A stretch of DNA of 64,000 bases from NCBI GenBank assembly GCA_963972425.1, contig CAXAUF010000007.1, positions 1-64,000 on the forward strand, written 5' to 3'. Shown piece by piece: positions 34,400-44,489 of the stretch. The notes beneath the pieces are model-generated. The model made no database searches. It saw nothing but the letters and a program-made list of their open reading frames with translations, and was not told the DNA's origin. The stretch is from Algorimicrobium sp002414705 (GTDB lineage: Bacteria; Bacteroidota; Bacteroidia; Flavobacteriales; Flavobacteriaceae). Position numbers and translations under genes: made by a program. The stretch's first letter is position 1; the number at the start of each line of letters is the position of its first letter.

Positions 34400-35212
34400 T
34401 GCCAACCATAAAATAGGTATACCTTCGACCCAAAATCCACTATAATATTTTCCTTGATTCTTTCTAGCAAAAAGTATACTTATAATTATTAAAACAGTAA
34501 TAACTAACTGGATTAGTAATTTACCCATTTCTATTGATGGCATTAAGAATTCCATTCCAAAAAAAAGTAAGCTTAACAAAACACCTATAATTTTGGTGTT
34601 TAAAATTCCAATTTTCTGCGGAATGGTTGCCAATTTAATACTATCAAACTGCATATCTCGAATTTCAAAAGGAAGCATCAAAGCTAACACCAATAAAAAG
34701 CGCTGGATAAAAAACCATACGACTATTACATCTACATGCTGATCATTATTAATTAAAGGAATTAACACCGTAACACCTGCCCAAACTAGAGCTATTACAT
34801 AAACTTTTAATCCGCTAATACTTCTTAAGTTTTTTTGTCTGTCTAAATACAGTTTTTTAGGTAAAAATGGAATAGCATATAAAAATGTAACTAAAGCAAA
34901 AGCTGTTAAATAAAGTAGGGTTTTGGTTTGTAATTGGATTATAAAATAGCCCATAATTAAAAAACAAACCAAAGACATAATTTGAATAATTTTCAACCAA
35001 TTTGATAAGCTTCTATGGTGAAATTTTGCCAACCCAAAGAACTTAACAAAGTTATAACCAACAATAGAAGCAAAAAATATGAAAAATAGTACATTGGTAT
35101 CAAAAGGAATTTGGTATTCAATTAGTGTTATCCAGCTTAAAGCAAACACGGATAAAGCTACATGAATACTACTATTTATATAAAAATCTACAATTTGTTT
35201 AACAAGACGCAT
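34379..35212 (-). CDS. UbiA-like integral membrane protein
   Basis: 277 residues with about eight or nine membrane helices. The segment FEIRDMQFDSIKLATIPQKIG resembles the second Asp-rich motif of UbiA prenyltransferases (DxxDxxxD followed by TIP), and the general helix pattern agrees. The first Asp-rich motif (NDxxDxxxD) is missing at the corresponding place, where the sequence reads GYNFVKFFGLAKFHHR. It may be an inactive or altered member, or use other residues. Substrate unknown. It is divergent from gcvP with 119 bases between starts, and convergent with the sigma-factor unit. Confidence 0.6.
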   Translation of the reverse strand: MRLVKQIVDFYINSSIHVALSVFALSWITLIEYQIPFDTNVLFFIFFASIVGYNFVKFFGLAKFHHRSLSNWLKIIQIMSLVCFLIMGYFIIQLQTKTLLYLTAFALVTFLYAIPFLPKKLYLDRQKNLRSISGLKVYVIALVWAGVTVLIPLINNDQHVDVIVVWFFIQRFLLVLALMLPFEIRDMQFDSIKLATIPQKIGILNTKIIGVLLSLLFFGMEFLMPSIEMGKLLIQLVITVLIIISILFARKNQGKYYSGFWVEGIPILWLALMLLFR

Positions 35213-35298
35213 AAAACAAAAATACTCAAAGTGTTAATAACAACATTAATTGGTTAAAAACTTTCATTTTCATTAACAAAGAAACGTGAATTATTCCG

Positions 35299-35306
35299 TA
35301 ATTTTG
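35299..35306 (+). promoter_or_regulatory. -7 promoter box of gcvP
   Basis: TAATTTTG, 26 bases before the ATG, fits TAnnTTTG. No glycine riboswitch is visible in the short leader. Confidence 0.45.
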
Positions 35307-35331
35307 CAGCTTAAATTCAACACAACATTTA

Positions 35332-38181
35332 ATGAATACAACTGCTTTCGCACAACGTCACATTGGTCCTAGAGAAGAAGACCAAAATCGCATGTTACAA
35401 ACCATTGGTGTGGACTCATTAGACCAACTTATTTATGAGACTATTCCTGATGATATCCGATTAAAAAAGGAGTTAGATCTTGATCAAGCCATGAGTGAGC
35501 AAGAATACTTGACACATATTCATGAATTATCAAAACTAAACAAAACCTATCAAACATATATTGGTTTAGGCTATCACCCAACCATTTTACCAGCGGTTAT
35601 TCAACGTAATATTTTGGAAAATCCAGGTTGGTATACAGCTTACACGCCCTATCAAGCTGAAATTGCTCAAGGTAGACTTGAAGCGCTTTTAAACTTCCAA
35701 ACCATGGTTACAGATTTAACAGGTATGGAATTAGCCAATGCATCGCTTTTAGACGAAAGCACAGCTGCCGCAGAAGCCATGGGCTTATTATTTGCTGTTA
35801 GGTCGCGTGATCAAAAGAAAGCAAATGTTAATAAATTTTTTGTTTCAGAAACTATTTTACCACAAACCTTATCGCTCCTAGAAACACGTGCAAATCCAAT
35901 TGGTATTGAATTAGTTGTTGGTAATGAAGACACATTCGGTTTTTCTTCAGAATTCTATGGTGCATTGTTACAGTATCCAGGAAAAGACGGACAAATTACA
36001 GATATAAAAACATTCATTTCTAAAGCAAATAACAACGGGATTAAAGTAGCAGTTGCTGCGGATATTTTAAGTTTAGTAAAATTAGAAGCGCCAGGTAAAT
36101 TTGGTGCGGATGTTGTTGTGGGAACAACACAACGTTTTGGTGTTCCTATGGGCTATGGTGGTCCTCATGCAGCATTTTTTGCAACAAAAGAAACTTATAA
36201 GCGTGATATTCCTGGACGCATCATTGGTGTTACCAAAGATATGAATGGAAATCGAGCCTTACGTATGGCATTACAAACCCGTGAGCAACATATTAAACGT
36301 GATAAGGCAACATCTAATATTTGTACGGCTCAAGTACTTTTAGCTGTAATGGCTGGTATGTATGCCGTATATCATGGACCAAAAGGTTTAGAATTTATTG
36401 CAAATCGTGTACATAATACGGCTGGGTCTATTGCTTCTGCGTTAGAAAAATTAGGCTTCAGTCAAATGAACACAGCTTACTTTGATACTATTAAAATTAA
36501 AGCTAATGCTGAAAAAGTTAGAACAATTGCAGAAAAAGCTAGTGTTAATTTCTATTATCCAGATGCAGAAACGGTTACTATTTCTATAAATGAAACAACA
36601 ACTTTAAAGGATGCTAACCAAATTGTTTCTATTTTCGCAGAGGTTGCTAATAGCGAAACGGTTGTAATTAAAGCTATTTTAGAAACCAATATGGTGATGG
36701 AATCCTTACAAAGAACTTCAGATTTCCTAACTCTTGACGTCTTTAACTCGCATCATTCTGAAACAGAATTAATGCGCTACATTAAAAAGCTAGAGCGTAA
36801 AGATTTATCATTAAATCACTCAATGATTGCTTTAGGATCTTGCACAATGAAATTAAATGCTGCAGCCGAAATGCTTCCTTTAAGCTCACCAAATTGGAGT
36901 ACTATTCACCCATTTGTACCTGCAAACCAAGCCCAAGGTTATTTAACTATTTTAAAAGAACTTGAAGATCAACTAACGGAAATTACGGGTTTTGCAGCTA
37001 CATCTTTACAGCCTAATTCCGGCGCACAAGGTGAATTTGCTGGACTCATGGTAATAAAAGCTTACCATGAATCTCGTGGTGATCATCATAGAAATATTTG
37101 TTTAATTCCTTCGTCGGCACATGGTACTAATCCTGCAAGTGCTGTAATGGCTGGAATGAAAGTGGTGGTAACAAAATCTACAGAGAAAGGAAACATTGAT
37201 GTAGACGATTTACGTGAAAAAGCGGAATTACATAAAGATAATTTATCATGTATTATGGTAACCTATCCGTCTACGCATGGTGTTTATGAATCGGCTATAA
37301 AGGAAGTTACTCAAATTATTCATGACAATGGTGGTCAAGTTTATATGGATGGTGCCAATATGAATGCGCAAGTAGGATTAACAAATCCAGGAAATATTGG
37401 TGCAGATGTTTGTCACTTAAACCTTCATAAAACCTTCGCTATTCCGCATGGTGGTGGTGGACCAGGTGTTGGACCAATTTGTGTTGCTAAACAATTAGCA
37501 CCATTTTTACCAAGCAATCCAATTATTAAAACAGGTGGAACCAATGCTATTTCAGCAATTTCTGGAGCACCATTTGGATCATCTTTAGTGTGTTTAATTT
37601 CTTATGGTTATATTAAAATGCTAGGCGCAAAAGGTTTAACTGATGCTACTAAAGTTGCCATTTTAAATGCTAACTATATTAAATTCCGCTTACAAGGGCA
37701 ATTTGACACCTTATATTCTGGTGAACGCGGGAGAGCTGCTCACGAAATGATTGTAGATTGCCGTGCCTTTAAAGAACATGGTATTGAAGTAACCGATATT
37801 GCAAAACGCTTAATGGATTATGGATTCCATGCGCCAACTGTATCTTTTCCTGTAGCAGGAACGTTGATGATTGAACCAACTGAAAGTGAAGGTAAAGCTG
37901 AAATGGATCGTTTTTGTGATGCTATGATTTCTATTAGAAAAGAAATTGAAGCGGTTTCAAAAGACGACACGAATAATGTGCTTAAAAATGCGCCACACAC
38001 ATTAGATATGATAACTGCTAACGAATGGCTTATGCCATACACCAGAGAGCAGGCAGCATTTCCATTGGAATATGTACGTGACAATAAATTTTGGCCAACC
38101 GTAAGACGTGTTGATGATGCGTATGGTGACCGTAATTTAATATGTACTTGTGCACCAATTGAAGAATACATGGAAGCGTAA
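35332..38181 (+). CDS. gcvP: glycine dehydrogenase (decarboxylating), P protein of the glycine cleavage system
   Basis: 949 residues: a single-chain P protein combining both halves. It decarboxylates glycine with PLP and passes aminomethyl to the lipoyl group of the H protein. N-terminus NTTAFAQRHIGPREEDQNRM is typical. The C-terminal half holds the PLP lysine in HLNLHKTFAIPHGGGGPGVGP (Lys700) and LGSCTMKLNAAAEM. The ending VDDAYGDRNLICTCAPIEEY is the family signature. Its activity depends on lipoylation, for which lipB and lipA are in this window; gcvT and gcvH are not. Terminator follows. Confidence 0.98.
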   Translation: MNTTAFAQRHIGPREEDQNRMLQTIGVDSLDQLIYETIPDDIRLKKELDLDQAMSEQEYLTHIHELSKLNKTYQTYIGLGYHPTILPAVIQRNILENPGWYTAYTPYQAEIAQGRLEALLNFQTMVTDLTGMELANASLLDESTAAAEAMGLLFAVRSRDQKKANVNKFFVSETILPQTLSLLETRANPIGIELVVGNEDTFGFSSEFYGALLQYPGKDGQITDIKTFISKANNNGIKVAVAADILSLVKLEAPGKFGADVVVGTTQRFGVPMGYGGPHAAFFATKETYKRDIPGRIIGVTKDMNGNRALRMALQTREQHIKRDKATSNICTAQVLLAVMAGMYAVYHGPKGLEFIANRVHNTAGSIASALEKLGFSQMNTAYFDTIKIKANAEKVRTIAEKASVNFYYPDAETVTISINETTTLKDANQIVSIFAEVANSETVVIKAILETNMVMESLQRTSDFLTLDVFNSHHSETELMRYIKKLERKDLSLNHSMIALGSCTMKLNAAAEMLPLSSPNWSTIHPFVPANQAQGYLTILKELEDQLTEITGFAATSLQPNSGAQGEFAGLMVIKAYHESRGDHHRNICLIPSSAHGTNPASAVMAGMKVVVTKSTEKGNIDVDDLREKAELHKDNLSCIMVTYPSTHGVYESAIKEVTQIIHDNGGQVYMDGANMNAQVGLTNPGNIGADVCHLNLHKTFAIPHGGGGPGVGPICVAKQLAPFLPSNPIIKTGGTNAISAISGAPFGSSLVCLISYGYIKMLGAKGLTDATKVAILNANYIKFRLQGQFDTLYSGERGRAAHEMIVDCRAFKEHGIEVTDIAKRLMDYGFHAPTVSFPVAGTLMIEPTESEGKAEMDRFCDAMISIRKEIEAVSKDDTNNVLKNAPHTLDMITANEWLMPYTREQAAFPLEYVRDNKFWPTVRRVDDAYGDRNLICTCAPIEEYMEA

Positions 38182-38199
38182 TACGCAATAAGTTATAAT

Positions 38200-38229
38200 A
38201 AAGCCTTCGTAATTGAAGGCTTTATTTTT
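38200..38229 (+). terminator. rho-independent terminator after gcvP
   Basis: Stem AAAGCCTTC / GAAGGCTTT with a 6-base loop, followed by ATTTTTA. Confidence 0.75.
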
Positions 38230-38358
38230 AATGATAAATAAATAGAAAGCGTTTTTTTTATCATATTCATAAAAAAAACAACAATTACAGCATGTAGTAG
38301 TTATTAAGAAAAATTTAATACTTAATTTAGTAACTGCCCAATAAATTAATGTAAATCT

Positions 38359-39417
38359 ATGGCTATAAGAATCACAGGAAGTGGCAGTTTTGTGCCAAGC
38401 GACATTCAAACAAACGCTGGCTTTAATGAGCATGAATTTCTAAATAATGACGGCTCAACAATTAAGCAAGAGAATAACATTATTATTGAAAAATTTAAAG
38501 CCATTACAGGTATTGGTGAGCGTCGTTATGCAGAAAAACATCTCAACACATCCGACTTGGGATTTTTTGCAGCTGAAAAAGCAATTGCAGACGCCAATAT
38601 TGATCCAGAAACGTTAGATTATATCATTGTAGCTCATAACTTTGGCGATGTAAAACATAACACTATTCAAAGTGATCTTTTACCATGTTTAGCTTCTAGA
38701 ATAAAACATAATTTACGTATTAAGAACCCAAAATGTGTGGCTTACGACATTCTATTTGGTTGTCCAGGCTGGATAGAAGGCGTAATTCAGGCACATGCAT
38801 TTATAAAAGCTGGAATCGCTAAACGCTGTTTGGTTATTGGAACAGAAGCCTTATCTCGCGTTGTAGATAAACATGATCGTGATTCTATGATTTATAGTGA
38901 TGGTGCTGGCGCAACTATTATTGAAGAAACAGATGACAATAGCGGAATTCTAGCACATGAAACCGCTAGTTACACCTATGACGAAGCATTTTATCTATAT
39001 TTTGGTAATTCCAATAATAAAGACCTTTGTAGCGATACGCGATATATAAAAATGGACGGCAGAAAAATTTATGAATTTGCCTTAACCAATGTGCCATTAG
39101 CTATGAAAACCTGCTTGGATAAAAGTGGTGTTTCTATTAAAGATGTCAAAAAAATACTTATTCATCAAGCGAACGAAAAAATGGATGAAGCTATTTTAAA
39201 ACGCTTCTACAAATTATATGAAACAGACATTCCAGTAGGCATTATGCCTATGAGTATTCAAGAGTTTGGAAATAGTTCTGTAGCAACTATTCCTACGCTC
39301 TTCGATTTAATCACGCATGACAAAATGGAAAATCAACACATCAATAAGGGAGATGTTATTATATTTGCTAGTGTTGGTGCAGGCATGCATATTAATGCTA
39401 TGGTTTATAGATATTAA
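38359..39417 (+). CDS. 3-oxoacyl-ACP synthase III-like condensing enzyme
   Basis: 352 residues with the FabH-type catalytic triad: Cys135 in DILFGCPGWIEG, His269 in IHQANEKMDE and Asn305 in FGNSSVATIP. KAS III enzymes condense an acyl-CoA primer with malonyl-ACP. It is about 20 residues longer than E. coli FabH and has FGCPGW instead of the usual (A/N)AC(A/S)G, so it may belong to a FabH-like side branch and not be the housekeeping copy; I give no symbol for that reason. A methyltransferase and a glycosyltransferase follow on the same strand. Confidence 0.88.
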   Translation: MAIRITGSGSFVPSDIQTNAGFNEHEFLNNDGSTIKQENNIIIEKFKAITGIGERRYAEKHLNTSDLGFFAAEKAIADANIDPETLDYIIVAHNFGDVKHNTIQSDLLPCLASRIKHNLRIKNPKCVAYDILFGCPGWIEGVIQAHAFIKAGIAKRCLVIGTEALSRVVDKHDRDSMIYSDGAGATIIEETDDNSGILAHETASYTYDEAFYLYFGNSNNKDLCSDTRYIKMDGRKIYEFALTNVPLAMKTCLDKSGVSIKDVKKILIHQANEKMDEAILKRFYKLYETDIPVGIMPMSIQEFGNSSVATIPTLFDLITHDKMENQHINKGDVIIFASVGAGMHINAMVYRY

Positions 39418-39453
39418 TTCAAAACAATTCCATTTTTTTATTGAAAACAAAAG

Positions 39454-39975
39454 ATGTACGAAAAAACGTATCCAAATAAACGCTTTAAACATACTGCTGA
39501 ATTTCTTCAAAAGCACATTTCAACCGATTCAAATATTTTAGATTTAGGTGTTGAAAATCCCTTTACACCTATCATGAAGAATCTAGGCTATCAGGTCAAG
39601 AATACAACCGGTGAAGATTTAGATTTAAACACAACTGCTCTTGAAAACTCGAACACTGAAGTGGTTACGGCTTTTGAAATTTTTGAACACTTACTATCCC
39701 CTTTTACCGTTTTACAAAGCATTAAAGCTAACAAATTAGTTGCAAGCATTCCACTTCGTTTATGGTTTTCGCCAGCATACAGAAGCAAAACTGATATGTG
39801 GGACAGACACTACCACGAATTTGAGGATTGGCAATTTGATTGGCTTTTAGAAAAAGCAGGTTGGAAAATTTTAGCACGAGAAAAATGGACTAATCCAACA
39901 AAAAAATTAGGCATCAGACCCATTTTACGTTGGTTTACACCTAGGTATTATATTGTTTATGCAGAGCGTATTTAG
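39454..39975 (+). CDS. SAM-dependent methyltransferase-like protein
   Basis: A 173-residue short class I methyltransferase fold: NILDLGVENPFTPIMKNLGYQVKN (about 29-52) replaces the usual DxGxGxG loop, and VVTAFEIFEHLLSPFTVLQSI is the strand-helix with the conserved E-HL seen in methyltransf_11/23 proteins. The DMWDRHYHEFEDWQFDWLLEKAGW segment is well conserved in flavobacterial relatives as I recall them. The SAM-binding glycine motif is degenerate (LGVENP). It sits between the KAS III and GT2 genes, all on one strand with gaps of 36 and 23 bases, so it is probably an operon for envelope lipid or glycan modification. Confidence 0.75.
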   Translation: MYEKTYPNKRFKHTAEFLQKHISTDSNILDLGVENPFTPIMKNLGYQVKNTTGEDLDLNTTALENSNTEVVTAFEIFEHLLSPFTVLQSIKANKLVASIPLRLWFSPAYRSKTDMWDRHYHEFEDWQFDWLLEKAGWKILAREKWTNPTKKLGIRPILRWFTPRYYIVYAERI

Positions 39976-39998
39976 CTTCGAATTATAAATTCTAAACC

Positions 39999-40847
39999 TT
40001 GAACTTTTACATTGTCATACCAACTCATAACGAGGAAGATTTTATTGCAAAGACGTTAGAATCTTTAGCCAATCAATCATTGTTACCTAAACAAGTCGTG
40101 GTTGTAAATGATAATTCATCAGACGAAACACAAAATATTATAGAGTCTTTCACTGAAAAATATTCTTGGATTACGTTAATTAATGCAACATCTACAAATG
40201 AGCATTTACCAGGCAGCAAAATTATTAATGCGTTTTATAAAGGCTACGAAACATTAGATAGCCAGTATGATGTGATTTGTAAATTTGATGCCGATTTAAT
40301 ATTTCCAGAGAATTATTTAGAAGAATTAGCAAAACATTTCATAGCTAATGATAAGCTTGGCATGGCTTCTGGGTTTTGTTATATAGAAGAAAACAATAAA
40401 TGGGTTCTTGAAAACCTAACCCGAAAAGACCATATTCGTGGTGCCTTAAAAGCCTATAGAAAAAACTGCTTTTTAGAAATTGGCAAACTAAAACCATCCA
40501 TGGGTTGGGACACTGTTGATGAATTGTTGGCCAAATTCTACAATTGGGACATTTTAACCGACGAAACTTTGCACGTCAACCATTTAAAACCAACTGGGAA
40601 AAGCTATAATAAAGCATCTAAATATTTGCAAGGTGAAGCTATGTACAAAATGCGTTATGGCTTAATAATTACTTTTATATCGGCTTTAAAATTAGCTTAT
40701 AAAAAAGGTAGTTTTCCTCTGTTTAAAGATTATATGGCTGGCTATTTTAAAGCGAAGAATAGCAAAATAGAACCTTTGGTTACTGAAGAACAAGGTGCCT
40801 TTATTAGAAAACTGCGTTGGAATGGTATTTTTAGTAAAATGAAATAA
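39999..40847 (+). CDS. family 2 glycosyltransferase
   Basis: 282 residues, starting at a TTG; no in-frame ATG precedes the conserved start NFYIVIPTHNEEDFIAKTLESLANQS. GT-A fold evidence is VVVNDNSSDETQNI and the metal-binding DxD in CKFDADLIFPENYLEEL. Middle motif is HIRGALKAYRKNCFLEIGKL with MGWDTVDELLAKFY. There are no clear membrane helices, so it is probably a cytoplasmic or membrane-associated enzyme. Sugar donor unknown. Third gene of the KAS III, methyltransferase, GT2 set. Confidence 0.88.
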   Translation: MNFYIVIPTHNEEDFIAKTLESLANQSLLPKQVVVVNDNSSDETQNIIESFTEKYSWITLINATSTNEHLPGSKIINAFYKGYETLDSQYDVICKFDADLIFPENYLEELAKHFIANDKLGMASGFCYIEENNKWVLENLTRKDHIRGALKAYRKNCFLEIGKLKPSMGWDTVDELLAKFYNWDILTDETLHVNHLKPTGKSYNKASKYLQGEAMYKMRYGLIITFISALKLAYKKGSFPLFKDYMAGYFKAKNSKIEPLVTEEQGAFIRKLRWNGIFSKMK

Positions 40848-40860
40848 TCGGTTTAAAAAT

Positions 40861-41667
40861 TTAAAATTGCCAATTTTTATATGCGCTTGATGCTTCAATT
40901 CTTGATTCAAGAACATCATCTAATTCTGGGAAAAAGTCGATTCCTGTAAGCGCTTCAACAGTATCTACCGATACGACAAAGGTATAAAGTGGTTTGTTGG
41001 AATTTTCATGAGGCATTAAAAAAGCCAACACCTTTGGGTTCCCATCGTTATAGTCTAGAACAATTTTATAGAACTGATTTGGAACGGCCACTTTTTCGCT
41101 TCCAATAGTTTTTAAACCCCTTTCCAAAACACCACCTGTAACTACATAAACACCATCATATTTAGAAGCCCAATAGCGTGTTTTTTGTTCCAATGTATTC
41201 CAAATTCCCGAATTAAAGTCGTGATTTTGCGGACTAATATTACTGGTTAAAAAGGTTTCATCGTGAGCTGATTTACTGAAACGTCTATCTGCAGCTGGAC
41301 ATAAATGCCCACGGTCATAACCCGAATTTTTATAATTGCGCCAACTAGCTGCTCCTGTTTTTACGGCTTTATCTATTTCAAAATACGGTCGCTCGTAGTT
41401 AGTTTGCGATAGGTGTTCTTTTTTTAATTCGTAAGCAACCCATTCGGCTTGTTCATGCGGTTCGCTATAACTTAAAGAATAACCTTGATGATGTATTATT
41501 TGTCCTGTTGTACTTGTAGGAAGAAAAAAAGCAACTTTAGGCTCCTTCATCTCGCGACCAGAATCCACAATTACTTGTTCTTCTTTTTTATTTAAAAAAA
41601 ACTCATAACCGTAAACACCAAAAACTAATATAATAGCTAATAAGGAATAAACGGTTCGTTTTGTCAT
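40861..41667 (-). CDS. membrane-anchored DNA/RNA non-specific endonuclease (NUC1 family)
   Basis: 268 residues. The N-terminal helix TKRTVYSLLAIILVFGVYGY is an anchor or uncleaved signal, so the enzyme works in the periplasm. The catalytic motif is YDRGHLCPAADRRFS, the DRGH motif of beta-beta-alpha metal nucleases, with FLTSNISPQNHDFNSGIWN providing the metal-binding Asn. VYVVTGGVLERGLKTIG is the third conserved strand. Such enzymes degrade DNA and RNA for nutrients or defence. Its start codon overlaps the valS stop codon (TAATG on the minus strand), implying translational coupling with valS. Confidence 0.93.
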   Translation of the reverse strand: MTKRTVYSLLAIILVFGVYGYEFFLNKKEEQVIVDSGREMKEPKVAFFLPTSTTGQIIHHQGYSLSYSEPHEQAEWVAYELKKEHLSQTNYERPYFEIDKAVKTGAASWRNYKNSGYDRGHLCPAADRRFSKSAHDETFLTSNISPQNHDFNSGIWNTLEQKTRYWASKYDGVYVVTGGVLERGLKTIGSEKVAVPNQFYKIVLDYNDGNPKVLAFLMPHENSNKPLYTFVVSVDTVEALTGIDFFPELDDVLESRIEASSAYKNWQF

Positions 41668-44303
41668 TATTTTAAACTCGCTAAACTACTTTTCAAAGTC
41701 TCTATTTTAGCCAAAGCATCGGCTTCTTTATTACGTTCATTTGCAATTACCTGTTCTGGCGCTCCTGCAACAAAACGCTCATTTGCTAATTTCTTCTGAA
41801 CGGATTTTAAGAAACCTTCAGTATATTTTAATTCGTCTTCCAATTTTTTAATTTCTTCCTCCACATTTATAGCACCTGCAATTGGAATAAAATATTCATT
41901 GGATTTAACACGGAACGTCAAAGCTCCATCTACGGCTCCATCTACATAATCTATGGCTTCTAAATTTCCTAACTTGATAATAACCGAATCCAAAGATTTA
42001 GAAACTGCATCATTATTAATGACTGAAAACCCAACGACATCTTTAAACGGAATGTTTTTATCCTTACGAATATTTCGGATTCCCGAAACCACATCTTGCA
42101 TAAAGCTAAAATCGGCAATCAATTCCGTATTTACTGGTTTTTGTTCTGGCCATGCTGTTACAATTAATGCATTTTCAGGTGTGCGTTCTTCCATATATTG
42201 CCAGATATCTTCCGTTAGGAAAGGCATAAATGGATGTAATATTTTTAATATATTTTCAAATTGAAAAATAACCTCTTGCAGTGTTTTAGCATCAATAGGT
42301 TGTTGGTAAGCTGGTTTTACAATTTCTAATAACCAAGACGCAAAATCGTCCCAAATAAGTTTATAAGTTGCCATTAAAGCGTCAGATAAACGGTATTTAC
42401 TAAAATGATCTTCAATCTCTATTAATGTCTCTTGGAATTTTGCATCAAACCATTCTAACGCAATCTTGCTAGATTCTGGTTGTGGAATTGTATCACTTAC
42501 CTCCCAACCTTTTACTAAACGGAAGGCATTCCAAATTTTATTGGCAAATCCTTTTCCCTGTTGGCAAAGTGCCTCATCAAACATTAAATCGTTTCCAGCG
42601 GCTGAACTTAATAATAAACCTACACGAACACCATCTGCACCATAATCATCAATTAACTTTAAAGCGTCTGGTGAATTCCCTAAAGATTTACTCATCTTTC
42701 TACGTTGCTTATCACGTACCAAACCTGTTAAATAAACGTTTTGGAATGGTTTTTCATCTTTATATTCGTAACCAGCAATAATCATTCTTGCTACCCAGAA
42801 GAACAAAATATCTGGACCTGTTACTAAATCGTTGGTTGGATAATAATATTTTATTTCCTCATTTTCCGGGTTTCTAATACCGTCAAAAACACTCATTGGC
42901 CATAACCAAGATGAGAACCACGTATCTAGTGCGTCTTTGTCTTGACGTAAATCTGCTAACAATAAATTTGAATTCCCTGTTTTTTCTTGCGCCTTTATTA
43001 ATGCCTCTTCAGCGGTTTCAGCAACCACAAAGTCTTCTTTTCCGTCGCCATAGAAATAGGCTGGAATCTGTTGTCCCCAAAGTAATTGTCTGGAAATATT
43101 CCAATCGCGGATATTCTCCATCCAATGTCTGTAGGTATTTTCAAACTTCTTCGGGAATAATTTAATTTCAGCATCTTCACCTAAAACAGCTTCAATGGCT
43201 GGTTTTACTAAATCCTCCATTTTCAAGAACCACTGGTCTGATAATCGTGGTTCAATAACAGCCTTGGTACGTTCCGACGTTCCAACTTTATTTAAATGCT
43301 GTTCAGTTTTAATTAGTGTATTACTTTCTGTAAGTTCTTTTACAACGTCTTTACGAACAACAAAACGATCTTTGCCTTCAAAATGCAAGCCAAAACTATT
43401 TAGGGTGGCATCATCATTAAAAATATCTATAACTTCAAGATTGTGTTTATCTCCTAAATTCTTATCATTTTCATCATGAGCAGGTGTTACTTTTAAACAA
43501 CCTGTTCCAAATTCAATATCTACATAGTCATCCTCAATAATCGGAATCACGCGATTACAAATTGGCACAATTGCCTTTTTACCTTTTAAGTGTGTAAAGC
43601 GTTCATCATTCGGATTGATACAAATAGCGGTATCTCCAAAAATGGTTTCTGGACGTGTGGTAGCTATGGTTAACGTGTCATCGCTGCCTTCAATTTTATA
43701 GTTTAAATAGTATAAGTTCCCTTGTTGTTCAACATGAATAACTTCCTCGTCAGACAAAGTCGTTTTAGCTTCTGGATCCCAGTTAACCATACGATAACCA
43801 CGATAAATTAAGCCTTTGTTATATAAATCAACAAATACTTTTATTACAGATTCCGACATGTCCGGATCCATGGTAAACTTCGTTCTATCCCAATCGCAAG
43901 AGCAGCCTAACTTTTTAAGTTGTTCCAGAATAACACCTCCATATTCGTGTGTCCAATCCCAAGCATGTGCTAAAAATTCATCGCGTGTTAAGTCGTTTTT
44001 ATCAATTCCTTGCTCTTTTAACCTGGCAACCACTTTAGCTTCTGTAGCAATAGATGCATGATCGGTTCCAGGAACCCAACACGCATTTTTACCCTGTAAA
44101 CGTGCACGACGAATTAAAACATCTTGAATGGTATTATTAAGCATGTGTCCCATGTGAAGCACACCAGTAACGTTAGGAGGTGGAATTACAATGGTATATG
44201 GCTCTCTATGATCTGGTTTGGAATGAAAATAATTATGTTTCATCCAGTAATCATACCATTTACTCTCTACTTGACTTGCATCATATTTTGATGGAATTTG
44301 CAT
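41667..44303 (-). CDS. valS: valyl-tRNA synthetase
   Basis: Charges tRNA-Val. 878 residues from the ATG giving MQIPSKYDASQVESKWYDYW. An ATG 33 bases upstream (44336) would start within the promoter and adds no family similarity. Class I signatures are PPNVTGVLHMGHML (HIGH) and KMSKSLGNSPDAL (KMSKS). The CP1 editing domain lies at about 190-340, and the C-terminal coiled-coil arm is NVEEEIKKLEDELKYTEGFLKSVQKKLANERFVAG (about 815-850). A TACTTTTG box lies 30 bases upstream. It is followed with a one-base overlap by the nuclease gene. Confidence 0.98.
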   Translation of the reverse strand: MQIPSKYDASQVESKWYDYWMKHNYFHSKPDHREPYTIVIPPPNVTGVLHMGHMLNNTIQDVLIRRARLQGKNACWVPGTDHASIATEAKVVARLKEQGIDKNDLTRDEFLAHAWDWTHEYGGVILEQLKKLGCSCDWDRTKFTMDPDMSESVIKVFVDLYNKGLIYRGYRMVNWDPEAKTTLSDEEVIHVEQQGNLYYLNYKIEGSDDTLTIATTRPETIFGDTAICINPNDERFTHLKGKKAIVPICNRVIPIIEDDYVDIEFGTGCLKVTPAHDENDKNLGDKHNLEVIDIFNDDATLNSFGLHFEGKDRFVVRKDVVKELTESNTLIKTEQHLNKVGTSERTKAVIEPRLSDQWFLKMEDLVKPAIEAVLGEDAEIKLFPKKFENTYRHWMENIRDWNISRQLLWGQQIPAYFYGDGKEDFVVAETAEEALIKAQEKTGNSNLLLADLRQDKDALDTWFSSWLWPMSVFDGIRNPENEEIKYYYPTNDLVTGPDILFFWVARMIIAGYEYKDEKPFQNVYLTGLVRDKQRRKMSKSLGNSPDALKLIDDYGADGVRVGLLLSSAAGNDLMFDEALCQQGKGFANKIWNAFRLVKGWEVSDTIPQPESSKIALEWFDAKFQETLIEIEDHFSKYRLSDALMATYKLIWDDFASWLLEIVKPAYQQPIDAKTLQEVIFQFENILKILHPFMPFLTEDIWQYMEERTPENALIVTAWPEQKPVNTELIADFSFMQDVVSGIRNIRKDKNIPFKDVVGFSVINNDAVSKSLDSVIIKLGNLEAIDYVDGAVDGALTFRVKSNEYFIPIAGAINVEEEIKKLEDELKYTEGFLKSVQKKLANERFVAGAPEQVIANERNKEADALAKIETLKSSLASLK

Positions 44304-44333
44304 ACTTTGGAATAGTTTTTGAAATATAACATA

Positions 44334-44341
44334 CAAAAGTA
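44334..44341 (-). promoter_or_regulatory. -7 promoter box of valS
   Basis: TACTTTTG on the minus strand, 30 bases before the chosen valS ATG. It overlaps the upstream alternative start, which supports using the downstream one. Confidence 0.5.
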
Positions 44342-44489
44342 CTTATATTTCTTTTTTCAGTAAAATTATCTGAAGGTATTATGTCCTTATATTCATGTTT
44401 AACATTAATATAACTATGTCGTACGTCTAAAAATTTTGCAAAATGAATAAAAAGTGAGTAAGTTTACAACCGAATTAAACATAAAAATT

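Noticed and set aside
35213..35331. Glycine riboswitch upstream of gcvP
   Set aside because: The 119-bp divergent gap is too short and shows only a TAnnTTTG promoter box and AT-rich sequence.
42482..43479. Several plus-strand open frames of 89-99 codons
   Set aside because: They are antisense to the conserved valS core and carry no recognisable motif; AT-poor third positions of valS explain them.
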